The translations under genes and the position numbers were made by a program. 64,000 bases of DNA from Microcyclospora pomicola (Eukaryota > Ascomycota > Dothideomycetes > Capnodiales). The notes beneath the pieces were generated by a model, which had not been told where the DNA came from, did not search any database, and saw only the letters and a program-made list of their open reading frames with translations. Below are positions 10,830 to 21,609 of the stretch, piece by piece; positions within the stretch are counted from its first letter, which is position 1; every line of letters begins with the position of its first letter. The DNA is taken from the NCBI GenBank assembly GCA_002786065.1, contig NHNY01000003.1, forward strand, positions 62,001 to 126,000, read 5' to 3'.

Positions 10830-12791
10830 TCAATATCCGCTCTCATAGCCATCACGTTCCTCACGGATCGGTTGCGTGTGGATCTCGCTCCCTCCTCGAC
10901 TCCGGCCCTGCCTGGAATCCCGACTGCTGCCATGGTAGGAGGTCTCGCGGTTACCGATGATCAGGCGAGTCCCATTCCCGTCTTCGTTCGCTTCGACGGT
11001 GACGTTGGTGTCACCATACACATGCACTTCGGTCCCACCGCTCGAGATCTTGACGGCACCCGTCTTGTTCGAGCTGCTGCTCTTCCGGCTGTGGTGGGAG
11101 ATGTGACTACCACTCGTGCGGCGAAGTTGTTTCGCGGCCGCTTGATTGATCTTCTCCGCGCTCAACTCCTCGTAATTATCCGCCAGAACACCGGCCGCTG
11201 CGCGCCGCTGATACTCCTCCACCTTGGCGGCAGTGTCCCGCTGTTTATACAGCTGATCACGTGCGCGATCCTCCTCGATCTTCGTCTGCAGCATTTCTTT
11301 CTTCTGCTGGTCGTAGCGGGCTCGATCATCCCGCGACAGATACTCACGCTGACGACCATGTCGATCCTCAATGATCCGTCGCGGGTTGGAGCCGCTGGAA
11401 TAGGACGTGGCTGGAGTCTGGTCAGATGACGCGGTAGCGGAAGTGGAGAGCGACGGACGCCGACTCTGACCTGAATACGTGGAATTGGTGCGACCAGGTC
11501 GCCCGGACAGGACGGCATTGGCGGTACGATCGGAGTCGAAGTGGTCCGCCGTGTAGAAATCGAGGTCGGTCGCTGAGCGGCGCGATCGCTCTGCTCGAGG
11601 CCGGAATTGCTCACGCGAGCTCGAAACTCGTGGCACCATTGCAGGCGCGGTGGCATGTCGTTGACTGGCCGAGGGTCGTCGGGAGAGTGGTGGTGGCATC
11701 CGCTCACGATCCTCTCTGGCTCTTCTTGCACTTTCCGTTCTTGTGAGGGAGATCCGTTGTGTTGACTCCACAAGGTCATCCTCATCACTCGTGTATTCGG
11801 ATTCCGTCTCGGAATATATCGACTCTTCGGTGGACTCGTCCTCGATGTAGCGTCCCGGTAACGTGTCGAGAGCCGGTTGCTGGCGAGCCGAGAGTCTTCT
11901 GATCAAAGGACCATGCGTTAATGCAGGCCTGCGGCCGACACCAGGGAGGTCGGGGTTGATGGGTGCTCGCGCAGACATCAGAGGGGGCCCAGCCCCAAGC
12001 GCTGGAGAGGTTGGCGTGATGGGCGATTGCACGGGATATGTCATCAGGCTCTGAGTTGGGGGAGTGCTAGCCATATAGCCAGATGGCTGCGGCTGAGGAT
12101 GATATTGAGGTTGCTGGTAGTAGCCGGCCATTGGGTGGTAAGCGGAGGGTGCTGGGGGAGGTCCATACTGGGAGGAATGTGCGGGAACTTGGGTATAGCC
12201 AGCATGGTAAGACGAAGGACGTGGCTGTCCCGACGATGACAACGTCCGCTGTCGTGGTCTCGCCGCTCCAGGCTGGTAGGATGGTCCGGCAGGCATCTGG
12301 ACCGGATATGCGTATTGCTGCGACGGCTGTGGAGGATAGTAAGGCTGTTGTGTCGGCGGCGGCTGAACATGGTAGGACTGGCCTGGTCGTTGATCCCGAC
12401 TGAGAGTATATCTACGGTCTGGATTCCGCATGGCTCGACATCCCGGATGATCGCAGCTCCCTTTGCATGGCTTGGGGTCGGTGGATCTGCCCTGGGCGCT
12501 GTCGTGTCGATGGATGACCGGCTTCTTGGTCGAACTGGTCCCGACTTTAGCGACCGGGTTCACCGCACCAGCAGCAGTAGTTCGCGATGCATAGCCTGGG
12601 TCATCCAACGGTTCCGGCTGGGTCTGCCTACGCTCCGACGTCCTGGGTCGAGGTGCTTGCGAGGATGATCTGGTTCGGCCAGCGTGGGCGTGCACGGCTG
12701 TGCCCGCCTTGACCGCACCTTCTTCCTCGTCGTACTCCTCGACCTTGGCAGCCTCGGGCGGTCTCCTGGAGGAACGGGGATCGGCCGACAT
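10830..12791 (-). CDS. Intrinsically disordered protein with C-terminal beta-like motif (653 aa)
   Basis: A single exon runs from ATG 12789-12791. Residues 1-300 are Pro/Gln/Tyr-rich with many short PSxYxP-type repeats, and a CDHPGC motif sits near residue 115. The middle holds an acidic Glu/Ser/Asp/Tyr patch (about 313-340), then Arg/Ser-rich segments. Near residues 475-560 is a charged, probably helical stretch (RDDRARYDQQKKEMLQTKIE). The C-terminus contains a short ordered-looking piece, EVHVYGDTNVTVE, followed by LIIGNRETSYHG. I do not recognise a named family. The composition suits a scaffold or RNA/condensate-associated protein, but that is only inference. Confidence 0.8.
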   Translation of the reverse strand: MSADPRSSRRPPEAAKVEEYDEEEGAVKAGTAVHAHAGRTRSSSQAPRPRTSERRQTQPEPLDDPGYASRTTAAGAVNPVAKVGTSSTKKPVIHRHDSAQGRSTDPKPCKGSCDHPGCRAMRNPDRRYTLSRDQRPGQSYHVQPPPTQQPYYPPQPSQQYAYPVQMPAGPSYQPGAARPRQRTLSSSGQPRPSSYHAGYTQVPAHSSQYGPPPAPSAYHPMAGYYQQPQYHPQPQPSGYMASTPPTQSLMTYPVQSPITPTSPALGAGPPLMSARAPINPDLPGVGRRPALTHGPLIRRLSARQQPALDTLPGRYIEDESTEESIYSETESEYTSDEDDLVESTQRISLTRTESARRAREDRERMPPPLSRRPSASQRHATAPAMVPRVSSSREQFRPRAERSRRSATDLDFYTADHFDSDRTANAVLSGRPGRTNSTYSGQSRRPSLSTSATASSDQTPATSYSSGSNPRRIIEDRHGRQREYLSRDDRARYDQQKKEMLQTKIEEDRARDQLYKQRDTAAKVEEYQRRAAAGVLADNYEELSAEKINQAAAKQLRRTSGSHISHHSRKSSSSNKTGAVKISSGGTEVHVYGDTNVTVEANEDGNGTRLIIGNRETSYHGSSRDSRQGRSRGGSEIHTQPIREERDGYESGY

Positions 12792-14652
12792 GACGGAAGC
12801 GGGGACCGGTGAGGGCGAGGAGTCGAGATGAGGGAGAGCCGCGGCCGGTCCAAGAGAGTCACAGTGGGAGTGGGCTGGAGGAGTGGACGGATGCGCACCA
12901 GCGAACGTGGGCCGGGACGATAAGCGTGCCTAAGCCACAGCTCGAGCGTCAAGGATGGCGAGGATGGGGATGGCTCAGGTCACCGTCAGGCGGGAGGTCA
13001 TGTTCCGTGGTGGGCTACAGTGAAGCGGTGTGTCATGGCGGGGTGAGGCGCGCGGAGAGAACAGTGGTGAGGGCGATGAGGATAGTGGTGATGATAATGA
13101 TGATGGTATCAGAGTCGAGTGTCGGGCATGTATAGCATCAGTCATCGACTCTCCCGTCACGCCGGCAGCCGAGCAGTAAAAATCGACCTCGAGAAAGCAG
13201 GAAACAGGAAAAAAAAAGTGACCAGGCGACGGTGGTGGCCGGCGAATGGGTGGAACGAGGTGAGCGCGGGTTAGAAGATGCATGCAGCACGCAGCCAGCA
13301 GCTAAACCTTGACCCGGACGCCCGCAATCCGACAGACGAGAGGAATGTGGGGAGTCGCAGGAGATGCAGTTGGCAGGGAGTGGTAGGAGGAGATGATGAC
13401 ACCGGTCGGAAGACAGTCATCCCAGCGTCCAGTCAGCAGCAGCAGCGATATGCGGACATGACATGGATGTGTGCAACAAGGTAGACATGTAGCGATCGAG
13501 CAGTCATCTCGAACAGACGCAGCCTGAAAAGTGCCACCGGGGCTGGCCGGGGACGAGGATTGGGCGGAGAGACGAGCAGGGCTCGGGATGGGGGTGGCAA
13601 AGGGAGGGAGACGGAGAGAACAGAAAGGAGAGGAATGTACTGCAATGGAGGTGACCTGGGCGAGAAGGCAGCAGCCATAAGAATAGTAACGGTAAGGTGC
13701 GGTCGTTCCATGTATATCGGACTTCAGACCAACAAGCGCAGTCAGGCAGCACGACGATGAGACGAGAGGAGAGGATGGGCAGGCGGCGGGAGTGGCAGAG
13801 CGCGAGTCGGCAACTGGGCAGCATCTGGCGGAATGCATGCAGCGCTACGCCTTGGCTGCAGCACTGGTCGGGCTGGGCTGAGAGGCAGCCGAGTGAAGTG
13901 GTGTGGAGAGTTCGACTCGGATCATGCTAAGCAACGTCAGCTGAGATGGATTTTATCTTCGTCGGCTGTACCTTATTCTATAAGCTTGGGTTGGGTATCA
14001 ACGACAAGGCAGACGACACATTATCGTCAGCCGCCGATGATGCTGGGGCTGACGACGATCGATTCCATGCATACCTAGGGGGAGGATGGTAGGTTGACAC
14101 AGGATAGGTCAGGTCTCAGCAGGTGCATGTACATGCCTGAACCGGGCGAGACATACGGTGCATATGCATGCCGTACATCTCCCCCGCCGTCGCGGTCGGG
14201 TATATCGCGTACAGATATGTATTTACCAATTCATCACAGGATCCGCAGTGCTCTCCATCATAACAAGAACAACCCTGATCTACAGAAAGATGGCCAAGGT
14301 CAGGTGATCCGGGAAGAGCATCGTAGAGCTACGCGGAGGATGTACGTCTACTTCATACTTCATCCTCCATGCCGAGCGGAAGTCGATGACCACTTGACTT
14401 CAGCACGTACAGGTACATGACATACCTGTCGGTCAAGATGGCACCTACAACACATACATGTACCCTTCACATTCCACCAAAGCTATGCCACCAGTGCGAA
14501 CCGTCCTTCACTTCCGATCCGCTTCGTGTTACATGATGGCTGCCAAACGGGATAGATGGCAGCGGCGAGATATGCATGCGCCTCCAGGCTTGCATTCCTC
14601 GCCCTCCTCCACCTCCCACGAGATCGACGCAGCCGGACCATCGCCAGCGTCT
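12792..14652. other. Long purine-rich upstream region and 3' flank of ArgRS
   Basis: From 12800 to about 13900 the plus strand is GA-rich (CT-rich on the minus strand), as in long 5' leaders of fungal genes read leftward. It is presumably the promoter and leader of the 653-aa protein gene. ORFs here are composition artefacts. From 13950 to 14650 lies the downstream flank of the synthetase gene. Confidence 0.45.
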
Positions 14653-16929
14653 TTACATGCGCTCCACAGGACTCAGACCCAATAGCTTCATTCCGTTGCT
14701 CAACACTTGTCGTGCCGAGTCATACAACGCCATCAATGCTGCCTTCTTCTCTGGTGTTTCCGCATACATCACGCTCATCGTCTTCGCATTCTTGTTGGCC
14801 GCGTCCTTGGCATCGTAACACGAGCTCAGTTGATGCGTCATCTTGAACAGATATGTCAACACCGTGACCGGCTCCCGCGTCTTGTACGTGTTGGCGAACA
14901 CGTCCGGCCACTGGGCGAGCGTGCGCACAAGCTCGATGCCTTCCTTGGCGGTAATCAGACTATAGTCCGCGGCCAACAGCTGCTCGTGCGGGACACCGGC
15001 CTTCCGCTCCATCGAACACACACGGGCGTGCGAGTATTGCAGATAAGGTCCGGTATCGCCCTCGAAGCTGGTCATCTTCTCCATGTCGAAGTTGTAGCCG
15101 TTGATCCGCTTGCCACTGTAATCCTGTACCATGATGGCCGAGATGGCGAGTGTGTCGGCAGTCTGCTCCGGGTTCTCAACCTGCTCATACTTGTCCTGGT
15201 TCTTCCTCATCACGTCGTGCATGAATTCCCGCGCACTATCCAGACTGTCTGCCAGGGAAACGACGGTCCCTTTACGTGTGCTCATCGTCTGGCCCTTGGG
15301 ATCCTTCACCATGCCGAAGGTGATGAGCTCGCATTTAGCCACCGCATCACTGTATGGTGATCCCATCAATTCGAGAATCTTGAAGAACTGTGCGACATGG
15401 ACATCTTGTTGCGATGCGATGACATATATCATTTGGTCGAATTTGTACTTTTCGAATCGCTCGTAGTTGGCAGCGATATCTCGGGTCAGGTAAAGCGATG
15501 TGCCGTCTCGCTTCTTGACCAGTGTCTTGCCGAGAGTGGGTGCGCCATGCTTAGTGAGGTCAACAATGACTGCGCCCTTGGATCCTTCACTGATGCCCCG
15601 GCTCCTCAGTATTTCCGCAGCCTTCTCCATATCTGCTTCTTGCACTTGTGATTCACCACTGTAATCGTCGAATGCAATATTCAACCGGCCATACATGTGC
15701 TTATATGCCTCGATCGAGAGGTCTCGGAACTTCTGCCAGTATTGTAACGCCTGTGCGTCACCATCGGTCATTCGTTTGAAGAACTGTCGAGCCTTCTCAT
15801 CGATGCTTGGCAGCTGAACAAGGCGTTCTTGCTCCCTTTCCAAAGCAGCTGTGACAGACTGCAACTCCTTTTCTTGCTCTTCGGTCCAAGGAGCAGCTGG
15901 TGGTGGAGGTGCACTGCCCTTCGATACCTTCTTGGGTGGAGGAGGCTCCTTCAGCTTTTGTAGAGCGTCCTTTTGCTCCGTAAGTTTCTTTGCCTCCTTT
16001 TGTTCTTCAGAATTGTCTTGGTTGATTTTCACGTAAACTTCGTTGAGATGCTTGATGGGGTCCTTTTCTAATTCTTCGTCACTTCCGTACTTTTCAAACC
16101 CCTGAGAAAGCACACCATACTGCTTGCCCCAGTCACCGAGGTAATTCATCGATACTGTCTCCCACCCCGCGGCGGCATACAGCTTGACTAAGAAACCGCC
16201 AATGATCGTGCTTCGAAGATGGCCGGTGTGAAATTCCTTGGCAATGTTGGGACTTGAATACTCGACGATCATCTTCTTTCGCCTGCTATTCTCATCCGAA
16301 GGGTCTTCCAATCCGAGCGTGGGATTCGGGCCATATTGCGACTTCAATTGTAGAATATACCGCAGCGTCAACTGCGCGTACGCCGCCGGCTCGAAAAAGA
16401 AGCGGATGAACGTCTTGTCGACAGTCGGCTTCTTGATCAGAGGGCAATGGAACTCCTCGGCGATCTTCTTGGCAACTTCGTCCGGCTTCTGACCTTTCAA
16501 CCGCAACGCAGGAACAGGCAGGACCAGATCGCCGTGCTTGAGGTCTTGAGTCCACGAGACAGCATTGTTGATGATGGCAGGCTCGACGCCAGTTGACTTG
16601 TGAAGTTCCTGGATGATGTAGGCTCGGTAGATATCAACCGGATTGCTGTCCGGGTACAATGCAACGCCGGGGAATGTGGGTGGCGTTGAAAGGTCCATGT
16701 CCGATACAGATGAAGTGAGTTTACTGAGGTCCGAACCCGACGTGCCAGCCATATTTGCGAATGTTGAAGTGGAAAATTGCCTGTACGGCCGTGGACTTCT
16801 TTTGTTTTGTGCAAGCCCGGTGCTGGATTTCGCGTGACTCAAGAAATTTCTAGGGCTTTGGGCTCCTCTTAGCCAAAGCTGTGCAGTGACTCGAACGGAT
16901 GGCGCGATTGTTCGGCAGAAAGGTCGCAT
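14653..16929 (-). CDS. Arginyl-tRNA synthetase, probable cytosolic and mitochondrial forms
   Basis: The enzyme charges tRNA-Arg with arginine (class Ia). The catalytic signatures are SSPNIAKEFHTGHLRSTIIG (HIGH-type), MNYLGDWGKQYG, VIASQQDVHVAQFF and MSTRKGT (KMSKS-type). The C-terminal anticodon-binding domain ends in LLGLSPVERM, nearly identical to the end of yeast Rrs1. From ATG 16929 the protein is 758 aa. The first 59 residues are Arg/Ser-rich with no acidic residue and contain RQFSTS, a typical presequence cleavage context. A second in-frame ATG at 16752 gives a 699-aa form starting MAGTSG that matches the cytosolic enzyme. A Lys/Pro-rich insertion (around PPPPKKVSKG) lies between the catalytic blocks. 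Further upstream ATGs extend the frame to 17202 but are unlikely starts. Confidence 0.93.
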   Translation of the reverse strand: MRPFCRTIAPSVRVTAQLWLRGAQSPRNFLSHAKSSTGLAQNKRSPRPYRQFSTSTFANMAGTSGSDLSKLTSSVSDMDLSTPPTFPGVALYPDSNPVDIYRAYIIQELHKSTGVEPAIINNAVSWTQDLKHGDLVLPVPALRLKGQKPDEVAKKIAEEFHCPLIKKPTVDKTFIRFFFEPAAYAQLTLRYILQLKSQYGPNPTLGLEDPSDENSRRKKMIVEYSSPNIAKEFHTGHLRSTIIGGFLVKLYAAAGWETVSMNYLGDWGKQYGVLSQGFEKYGSDEELEKDPIKHLNEVYVKINQDNSEEQKEAKKLTEQKDALQKLKEPPPPKKVSKGSAPPPPAAPWTEEQEKELQSVTAALEREQERLVQLPSIDEKARQFFKRMTDGDAQALQYWQKFRDLSIEAYKHMYGRLNIAFDDYSGESQVQEADMEKAAEILRSRGISEGSKGAVIVDLTKHGAPTLGKTLVKKRDGTSLYLTRDIAANYERFEKYKFDQMIYVIASQQDVHVAQFFKILELMGSPYSDAVAKCELITFGMVKDPKGQTMSTRKGTVVSLADSLDSAREFMHDVMRKNQDKYEQVENPEQTADTLAISAIMVQDYSGKRINGYNFDMEKMTSFEGDTGPYLQYSHARVCSMERKAGVPHEQLLAADYSLITAKEGIELVRTLAQWPDVFANTYKTREPVTVLTYLFKMTHQLSSCYDAKDAANKNAKTMSVMYAETPEKKAALMALYDSARQVLSNGMKLLGLSPVERM

Positions 16930-17293
16930 CAACCTGTGAGTCTGTATGGGATGCAGAACATAAAAGATGGTATATTCTTCAATTGCAATGGTTTGATGTG
17001 AAATGACCTGACTGCCTCGTACATGGAATGCACGAACAAAATGTAGAAAGCACAGACCAACTTGGCTCGACTTTAAGATCACGTGTGGCAAGTCAGTCGA
17101 CATATGATGCAGTAAACTCAGGTAGTCGCATGTTTGCAGCATCAAAGGCACCCATAAAGTCAGGGTAAGGTATACTGGAAGGGAAAGACCACGTATCATC
17201 AAATAGAGTCATAAGTATGCTGAAGATAAATGCTGTCCATCGCCAACGATGCTACAATTATAATGCGGCGAGTACGCTTCTCAAAATATGTTA

Positions 17294-19330
17294 TCAAACC
17301 CTAGACGCCTCTTCATTCCATCCCAAGGAATCTCGATCATCATCCAGGAGCCGAGCGTACTCCAGTAGTAAACGGAGCACGTAAACCTGCATGTCTTCTT
17401 TCCTCAACACGCGCTCGGCCCACTCCTTTCCAGCCATTGCGATCTTTTCCGCGTTCGCATCGTGACCCCCAAATTTCCGCTTCTCGTTTCCGACAAAGTA
17501 CTCCATGATTCCATAGATGTCGATGAAGGTGTTGTCCATCGGCACAAAATGTTTCCACGGCACAAGTCGAGTGTCATGCCACTCTTGGTAGATGGTGGCT
17601 TTGATGGGCAATGAAGTAGAGCCCAAAAAGCCCCGATATCGACCAGAGAACGAATTGCCATCGATATCCGGGAGATACTTGTAGTTGTACTGATCTTCCA
17701 TGGGAAGAGAATCCCCCACAGAGTAGTAGTGGTTGGTGTATTCGCACAATTTCTTATCACCTTGCGCGGGAGTCGGAAAGCAGATTAGGTCCATGAACTT
17801 CGCGTCAGCCCATGTCGAAACCCACTGGCTCATATCGCCAGACTTGCTGCGAGCGGGAAGGTCGTACACGTCGTTGGATGGTAACACAAAATTGATGGGT
17901 TTTTGGCCACTGCTCTCCGCGAGCTGAACGTTGGTCGCGTTGACCATTGATACAAATCGATGACGTTGGAAACGTGTCCAGTTTTCCTCCCGGTTACGCC
18001 CACCCGTCGCAGCACCTCGCCAGATCATAGTATCCTTCTTTTCTGCCCAGGGTCCTCCATGATGCACACCTCCAGAGTAGAGTGGGTCCGTGGTCCAGTA
18101 CATTGCTGGGGGGAGCAGGATGTCATTATTCATAGGAAGCTTGCTGCCTCCAAACAGCGCAAAGAGCTTTTTGGTGGTGGATATTGAGACTGGTTCGACG
18201 AACGACCCGTGCAGGCCTTGCAGCTCCGCGTTCTCACAAGGCGATTTCGCAAGGGTGAAATTCTTGACGTAACCCTGCTCTGAGCCGCGAGGGTATGTAG
18301 TGCTGAGGTTTGGCGCAGGCCGGAAATCAGTCTCCATATATGCCTTTCTCGCAGCACTATCAGGGGGACATCCAACGACTGCCAGCGACCAGTATGGCCC
18401 CTCCCCAGAGAACCCGAGGTCGAAAGGTTCGTGGTAGTGCGCCTCAACCTTCCTCAGGTTTTGATATCGTGTCTTCAGTTCGTTGTTCGGCACAACTCTT
18501 TGAGTCTTTGCACCTTGCTGCATATACCAGTTGATATCCTCCCACGGCACCACCATACGGCTCTCATCCATGACATTGATCGGTATGTCCACATCAGGTA
18601 AGAAATCCTGGATTGTCCGGACCAAGTCCGTCCACAAATGCATCCATGGCCGATCATCGATGTCACTCTTCCATCTCGCATTTCCATTCCTAACACTGAT
18701 TTTATGCGGGAACTCGTATGCTTGCTCACGGATGAGTTTCGGCGACACTCCCCAGAACGGGCCAAGGTCGTGATATATCTGATCGAAGAACTCTTCTACG
18801 ACGACGGCCGAACTATTCTTGGCGAAGTTGAACCACATATTGAAAGCAGGGGGCGGTTGTCGCCCGCGGCGTGCGCGGTATGCTTCAGCGGCATCATGCA
18901 ATGTCTTTGATTCTGACGACAAAAGCCGTTGGTATTCCACTTCAGCATTCTCGATCAGCCGATCGATTGGGTGGTTGCGTTTCGGAGGGTACTTCGACAC
19001 GCTCGGCTTGGTAGGCTTTTCAACGACAGGCTTTCCAACGAGAGGCCTGTCGGTCAAGGGCGTTTCGGTCGGAGGGATTGCTGCTGGATGCTGCTCGGCT
19101 GGAGGTTCGGTGTTCGGGGGCGCAAGTGACAGCCCAGGAATGTTGCTCAATTGTTCGGGACCGGTGCCCAGGTGTTCGGGAATGTCGGCGAGCTGTCCGG
19201 GCACACTGTTGAGATGTTGCGCGAGCTTTTCATGGGGCGTGAGGAACCATATGAAGCCCAAGAGACAGGCGACAAGGCTGACCAAATGGACGAAGCGGTT
19301 GTTCAAAGAAGATGCCGAGAGAAGAGCCAT
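17294..19330 (-). CDS. GT90 family glycosyltransferase (CAP10/CAP1-like)
   Basis: A single-exon type II membrane protein of 678 aa, probably Golgi. A short cytosolic N-terminus precedes one helix (about residues 12-31). A stem of about 80 residues follows, with degenerate repeats of the pattern PGQL/PEHL/PEQL and Pro/Glu-rich spacers. The catalytic region is CAP10-like, with DTMIWRGAATGGRNREENWT followed by RHRFVSMV, a block conserved in fungal beta-1,2-xylosyltransferase-like proteins. Members act on cell-wall or secreted glycans. The donor sugar here cannot be told from sequence. It lies tail-to-head behind the ArgRS gene with no sign of shared regulation. Confidence 0.88.
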   Translation of the reverse strand: MALLSASSLNNRFVHLVSLVACLLGFIWFLTPHEKLAQHLNSVPGQLADIPEHLGTGPEQLSNIPGLSLAPPNTEPPAEQHPAAIPPTETPLTDRPLVGKPVVEKPTKPSVSKYPPKRNHPIDRLIENAEVEYQRLLSSESKTLHDAAEAYRARRGRQPPPAFNMWFNFAKNSSAVVVEEFFDQIYHDLGPFWGVSPKLIREQAYEFPHKISVRNGNARWKSDIDDRPWMHLWTDLVRTIQDFLPDVDIPINVMDESRMVVPWEDINWYMQQGAKTQRVVPNNELKTRYQNLRKVEAHYHEPFDLGFSGEGPYWSLAVVGCPPDSAARKAYMETDFRPAPNLSTTYPRGSEQGYVKNFTLAKSPCENAELQGLHGSFVEPVSISTTKKLFALFGGSKLPMNNDILLPPAMYWTTDPLYSGGVHHGGPWAEKKDTMIWRGAATGGRNREENWTRFQRHRFVSMVNATNVQLAESSGQKPINFVLPSNDVYDLPARSKSGDMSQWVSTWADAKFMDLICFPTPAQGDKKLCEYTNHYYSVGDSLPMEDQYNYKYLPDIDGNSFSGRYRGFLGSTSLPIKATIYQEWHDTRLVPWKHFVPMDNTFIDIYGIMEYFVGNEKRKFGGHDANAEKIAMAGKEWAERVLRKEDMQVYVLRLLLEYARLLDDDRDSLGWNEEASRV

Positions 19331-19890
19331 GGTGATCGGCAGGATAGATGAGTGATCCTCAAGATGCTGCGCGCATTGGCGGAATGTGCGTGCGAATCAG
19401 TCTGGAGAGACCGAGCATTCAAGAAGAAGACAGGTTGATCATTGCGAGGTCATGTTTGCAATGTTCCTTGGTGGGCGAAAACGAACCGAGCAATCGGACC
19501 AAGTAATTCTAGGTACGAAGCGGCCACAGCAAGGGCGCGTGAGGGTACATGTAGCGCCGACCAGCTGTGGCGGCGGATGCCATGGATCTTGGCACGCGAC
19601 CTTTATTGCCGATCTTCCACATATACGTAACCTGGGCATGCTATCAGTCGTCTACACGAAATATACGTATAGTGATTTTTATACATGCATACCTAGGGAG
19701 CATCGCATAGTCGGTCCGGGGCCAGGCGATGTGCGCGCGAGCCAAAATTATGACAGGGGAGCCTGTCCATGGCTATCCTGTACACTATATGTGTCACAGG
19801 GGCTCCAGTATGGATTGAAATTGCCACATGTCACAGTACGCGAGCGTTTCATGTATGTTTGCATACATATAAGGGTATATGGGTGGGTAT
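19331..19890. other. Intergenic between GT90 and hydrolase genes
   Basis: This holds the promoter of the leftward GT90 gene and the 3' flank of the hydrolase. The plus-strand frame 19386-19961 has no domain signal. Several ATACAT/TACGTA-like short repeats occur at 19620-19700. Confidence 0.4.
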
Positions 19891-21609
19891 CTATGCTTTA
19901 TCAACGCTCGAGGCACTCTTGTTGGGCTGGCTGGTCTTGCTGTATTGCACGAGCACATTGACCAGCTTTCTCCTAGTCGTCTCGGTGTCAAAGACTTGCG
20001 CATGGTCTAAGCCTTCGAACCAGAGCACTTCCAGTCCTTTGCCCTGCCACTCTCTGAGTTTCCATTCCTCCACCTCCTTCCCGCTTCTCTTGGAGTTCAG
20101 CTCCATATGAGTAACGCCATCAATATCCTTTTCCACGGTTGGGTCCGGGATGGTGTGTTTCATCAGGTGTGAACCGACTGCAGGCGTGTCCACGATCAAG
20201 TCACGACTACCCAAGCTTACAGTCGTCCGCATCCCGTTGTCGACCATTCTCATGATATCGTCTCTCCACAGCAGGTTGTGGTGCCAGTGAAAATGTCTGC
20301 CAAGTGTGTAAGCGACCCCTGGGTCCTTGGCGGCAAAGAACCAAAGCTGATATTCTGCGGCAGTCCGGGGCTTTCGGACAGTGAAATTGTAAGCTACATC
20401 AGGCATATGCAGAAGGATAGTGACCGGGTCGATGAACAGACATCCAGCCACGCGCGTGGTCAATGCTGGGTCGGTGAGGATGTGTGTACTCAGCACGCTG
20501 CCGTACGAGTGCGAGGCTAACACGAAACGTGAGTACTCATGCGTATCCAGGATCTGCGTGAGCTGTTCCAGAAATTCTTCTCGTGAATGGATTGCCTGCG
20601 TGAGTCGGGACGAGATTGGCAGAATCTCGAGAGCCATGATACCGACCTCACCATCGTCGTTCGCTTGTGAGTTCAGAGCTAAGTCCAGTTCACGAATGAA
20701 GCTCACATTGGGATAAAGACCAACGCCGATGCCATGGATGAACAACACAGGGAGGCGGGTTTTGGATGTGTGAGGTTTCAGCCAGTATGACAAGCGTTTC
20801 GCTGGCGAACGCTTCGAAAGTGTCAGGAGTTCGACCGGTCGAGGCGGGAAGATGGCAAGGCTCGTCGAACGAGTGTAGTAGTACTCGAAACCATACCACA
20901 GCATCTTCATGTGCGTGCTGGAGTCGACAATCATCATCAATGTGTACCAGAACAGACTTCGGCACTCCATCTCGATCGGATCGATTGTCAGCCGAAGCGG
21001 CTGTGCTGTTCCTTTGCCTTCCTTGAACCTCTCGCCCATCATCGCCTCTATCTCCTGAAGATATTCCTCCACTTCTTCTTCACACTTCACCTCCTTTGCT
21101 CTGCCCTCGAAGAAGCTCCAGTCTAGGAACTCTATCATCTGCTCCCGTCCAACATCCTCCACCTTTGCGCCGCGAAACCATCCTGTGAGGAAGAGCTTGA
21201 TGTCATGGATCTCGCTCGTCACGTTGTCAAACAGTTGTCTCCGTTGTTTCTTGCTCTTCAATTCTGGATGCGTAGCTTCGTGCTGCAAGTAGGTGCGGTA
21301 CCACAGGAAGAAGGCATAGAACAGCGTCTCGGCTAGACAGTAGTAGTCGAGAAGTGTGAACGTAGGCAACACATGCTGCCGTTGGAATCGCAGGAAAGAC
21401 TTCCTGAGCGACACGACCGTGTAGAGTGTGGAGACCGGAGCAATGAAATGGAGAACGATGATCGTGAACCTGATAAAGTAGTAGGCTGGAGCGGTATTGT
21501 CTATCATGGTCACTTTTGGAGCGGAGGATGTCTTGGGCTGCTCTGCGCCATAACGACGGGACTCTGGCGAGGTATCTGTAGTGGCACCATCATCTTTGTT
21601 GCCTGGCAT
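19891..21609 (-). CDS. Membrane-anchored alpha/beta hydrolase
   Basis: Single exon, 572 aa. One hydrophobic segment (about 43-66) and a second weaker one (about 88-105) suggest an N-terminal membrane anchor. The hydrolase fold starts with LPVLFIHGIGVGLYP (oxyanion strand). The nucleophile elbow ASHSYGS places Ser368 as catalytic. GSRDLIVDT supplies the probable acid, and GLDHAQVF the His (about residue 536). The order and spacing fit a complete triad. The long N-terminal part has no match I recognise. Lipid or ester substrates are likely for this architecture, but none can be assigned. Confidence 0.82.
   Translation of the reverse strand: MPGNKDDGATTDTSPESRRYGAEQPKTSSAPKVTMIDNTAPAYYFIRFTIIVLHFIAPVSTLYTVVSLRKSFLRFQRQHVLPTFTLLDYYCLAETLFYAFFLWYRTYLQHEATHPELKSKKQRRQLFDNVTSEIHDIKLFLTGWFRGAKVEDVGREQMIEFLDWSFFEGRAKEVKCEEEVEEYLQEIEAMMGERFKEGKGTAQPLRLTIDPIEMECRSLFWYTLMMIVDSSTHMKMLWYGFEYYYTRSTSLAIFPPRPVELLTLSKRSPAKRLSYWLKPHTSKTRLPVLFIHGIGVGLYPNVSFIRELDLALNSQANDDGEVGIMALEILPISSRLTQAIHSREEFLEQLTQILDTHEYSRFVLASHSYGSVLSTHILTDPALTTRVAGCLFIDPVTILLHMPDVAYNFTVRKPRTAAEYQLWFFAAKDPGVAYTLGRHFHWHHNLLWRDDIMRMVDNGMRTTVSLGSRDLIVDTPAVGSHLMKHTIPDPTVEKDIDGVTHMELNSKRSGKEVEEWKLREWQGKGLEVLWFEGLDHAQVFDTETTRRKLVNVLVQYSKTSQPNKSASSVDKA

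Noticed and set aside
16930-17202. N-terminal extension of ArgRS to ATG 17202
   Set aside because: The extra 91 residues do not look like a presequence or conserved domain; ATG 16929 gives a typical mitochondrial presequence.
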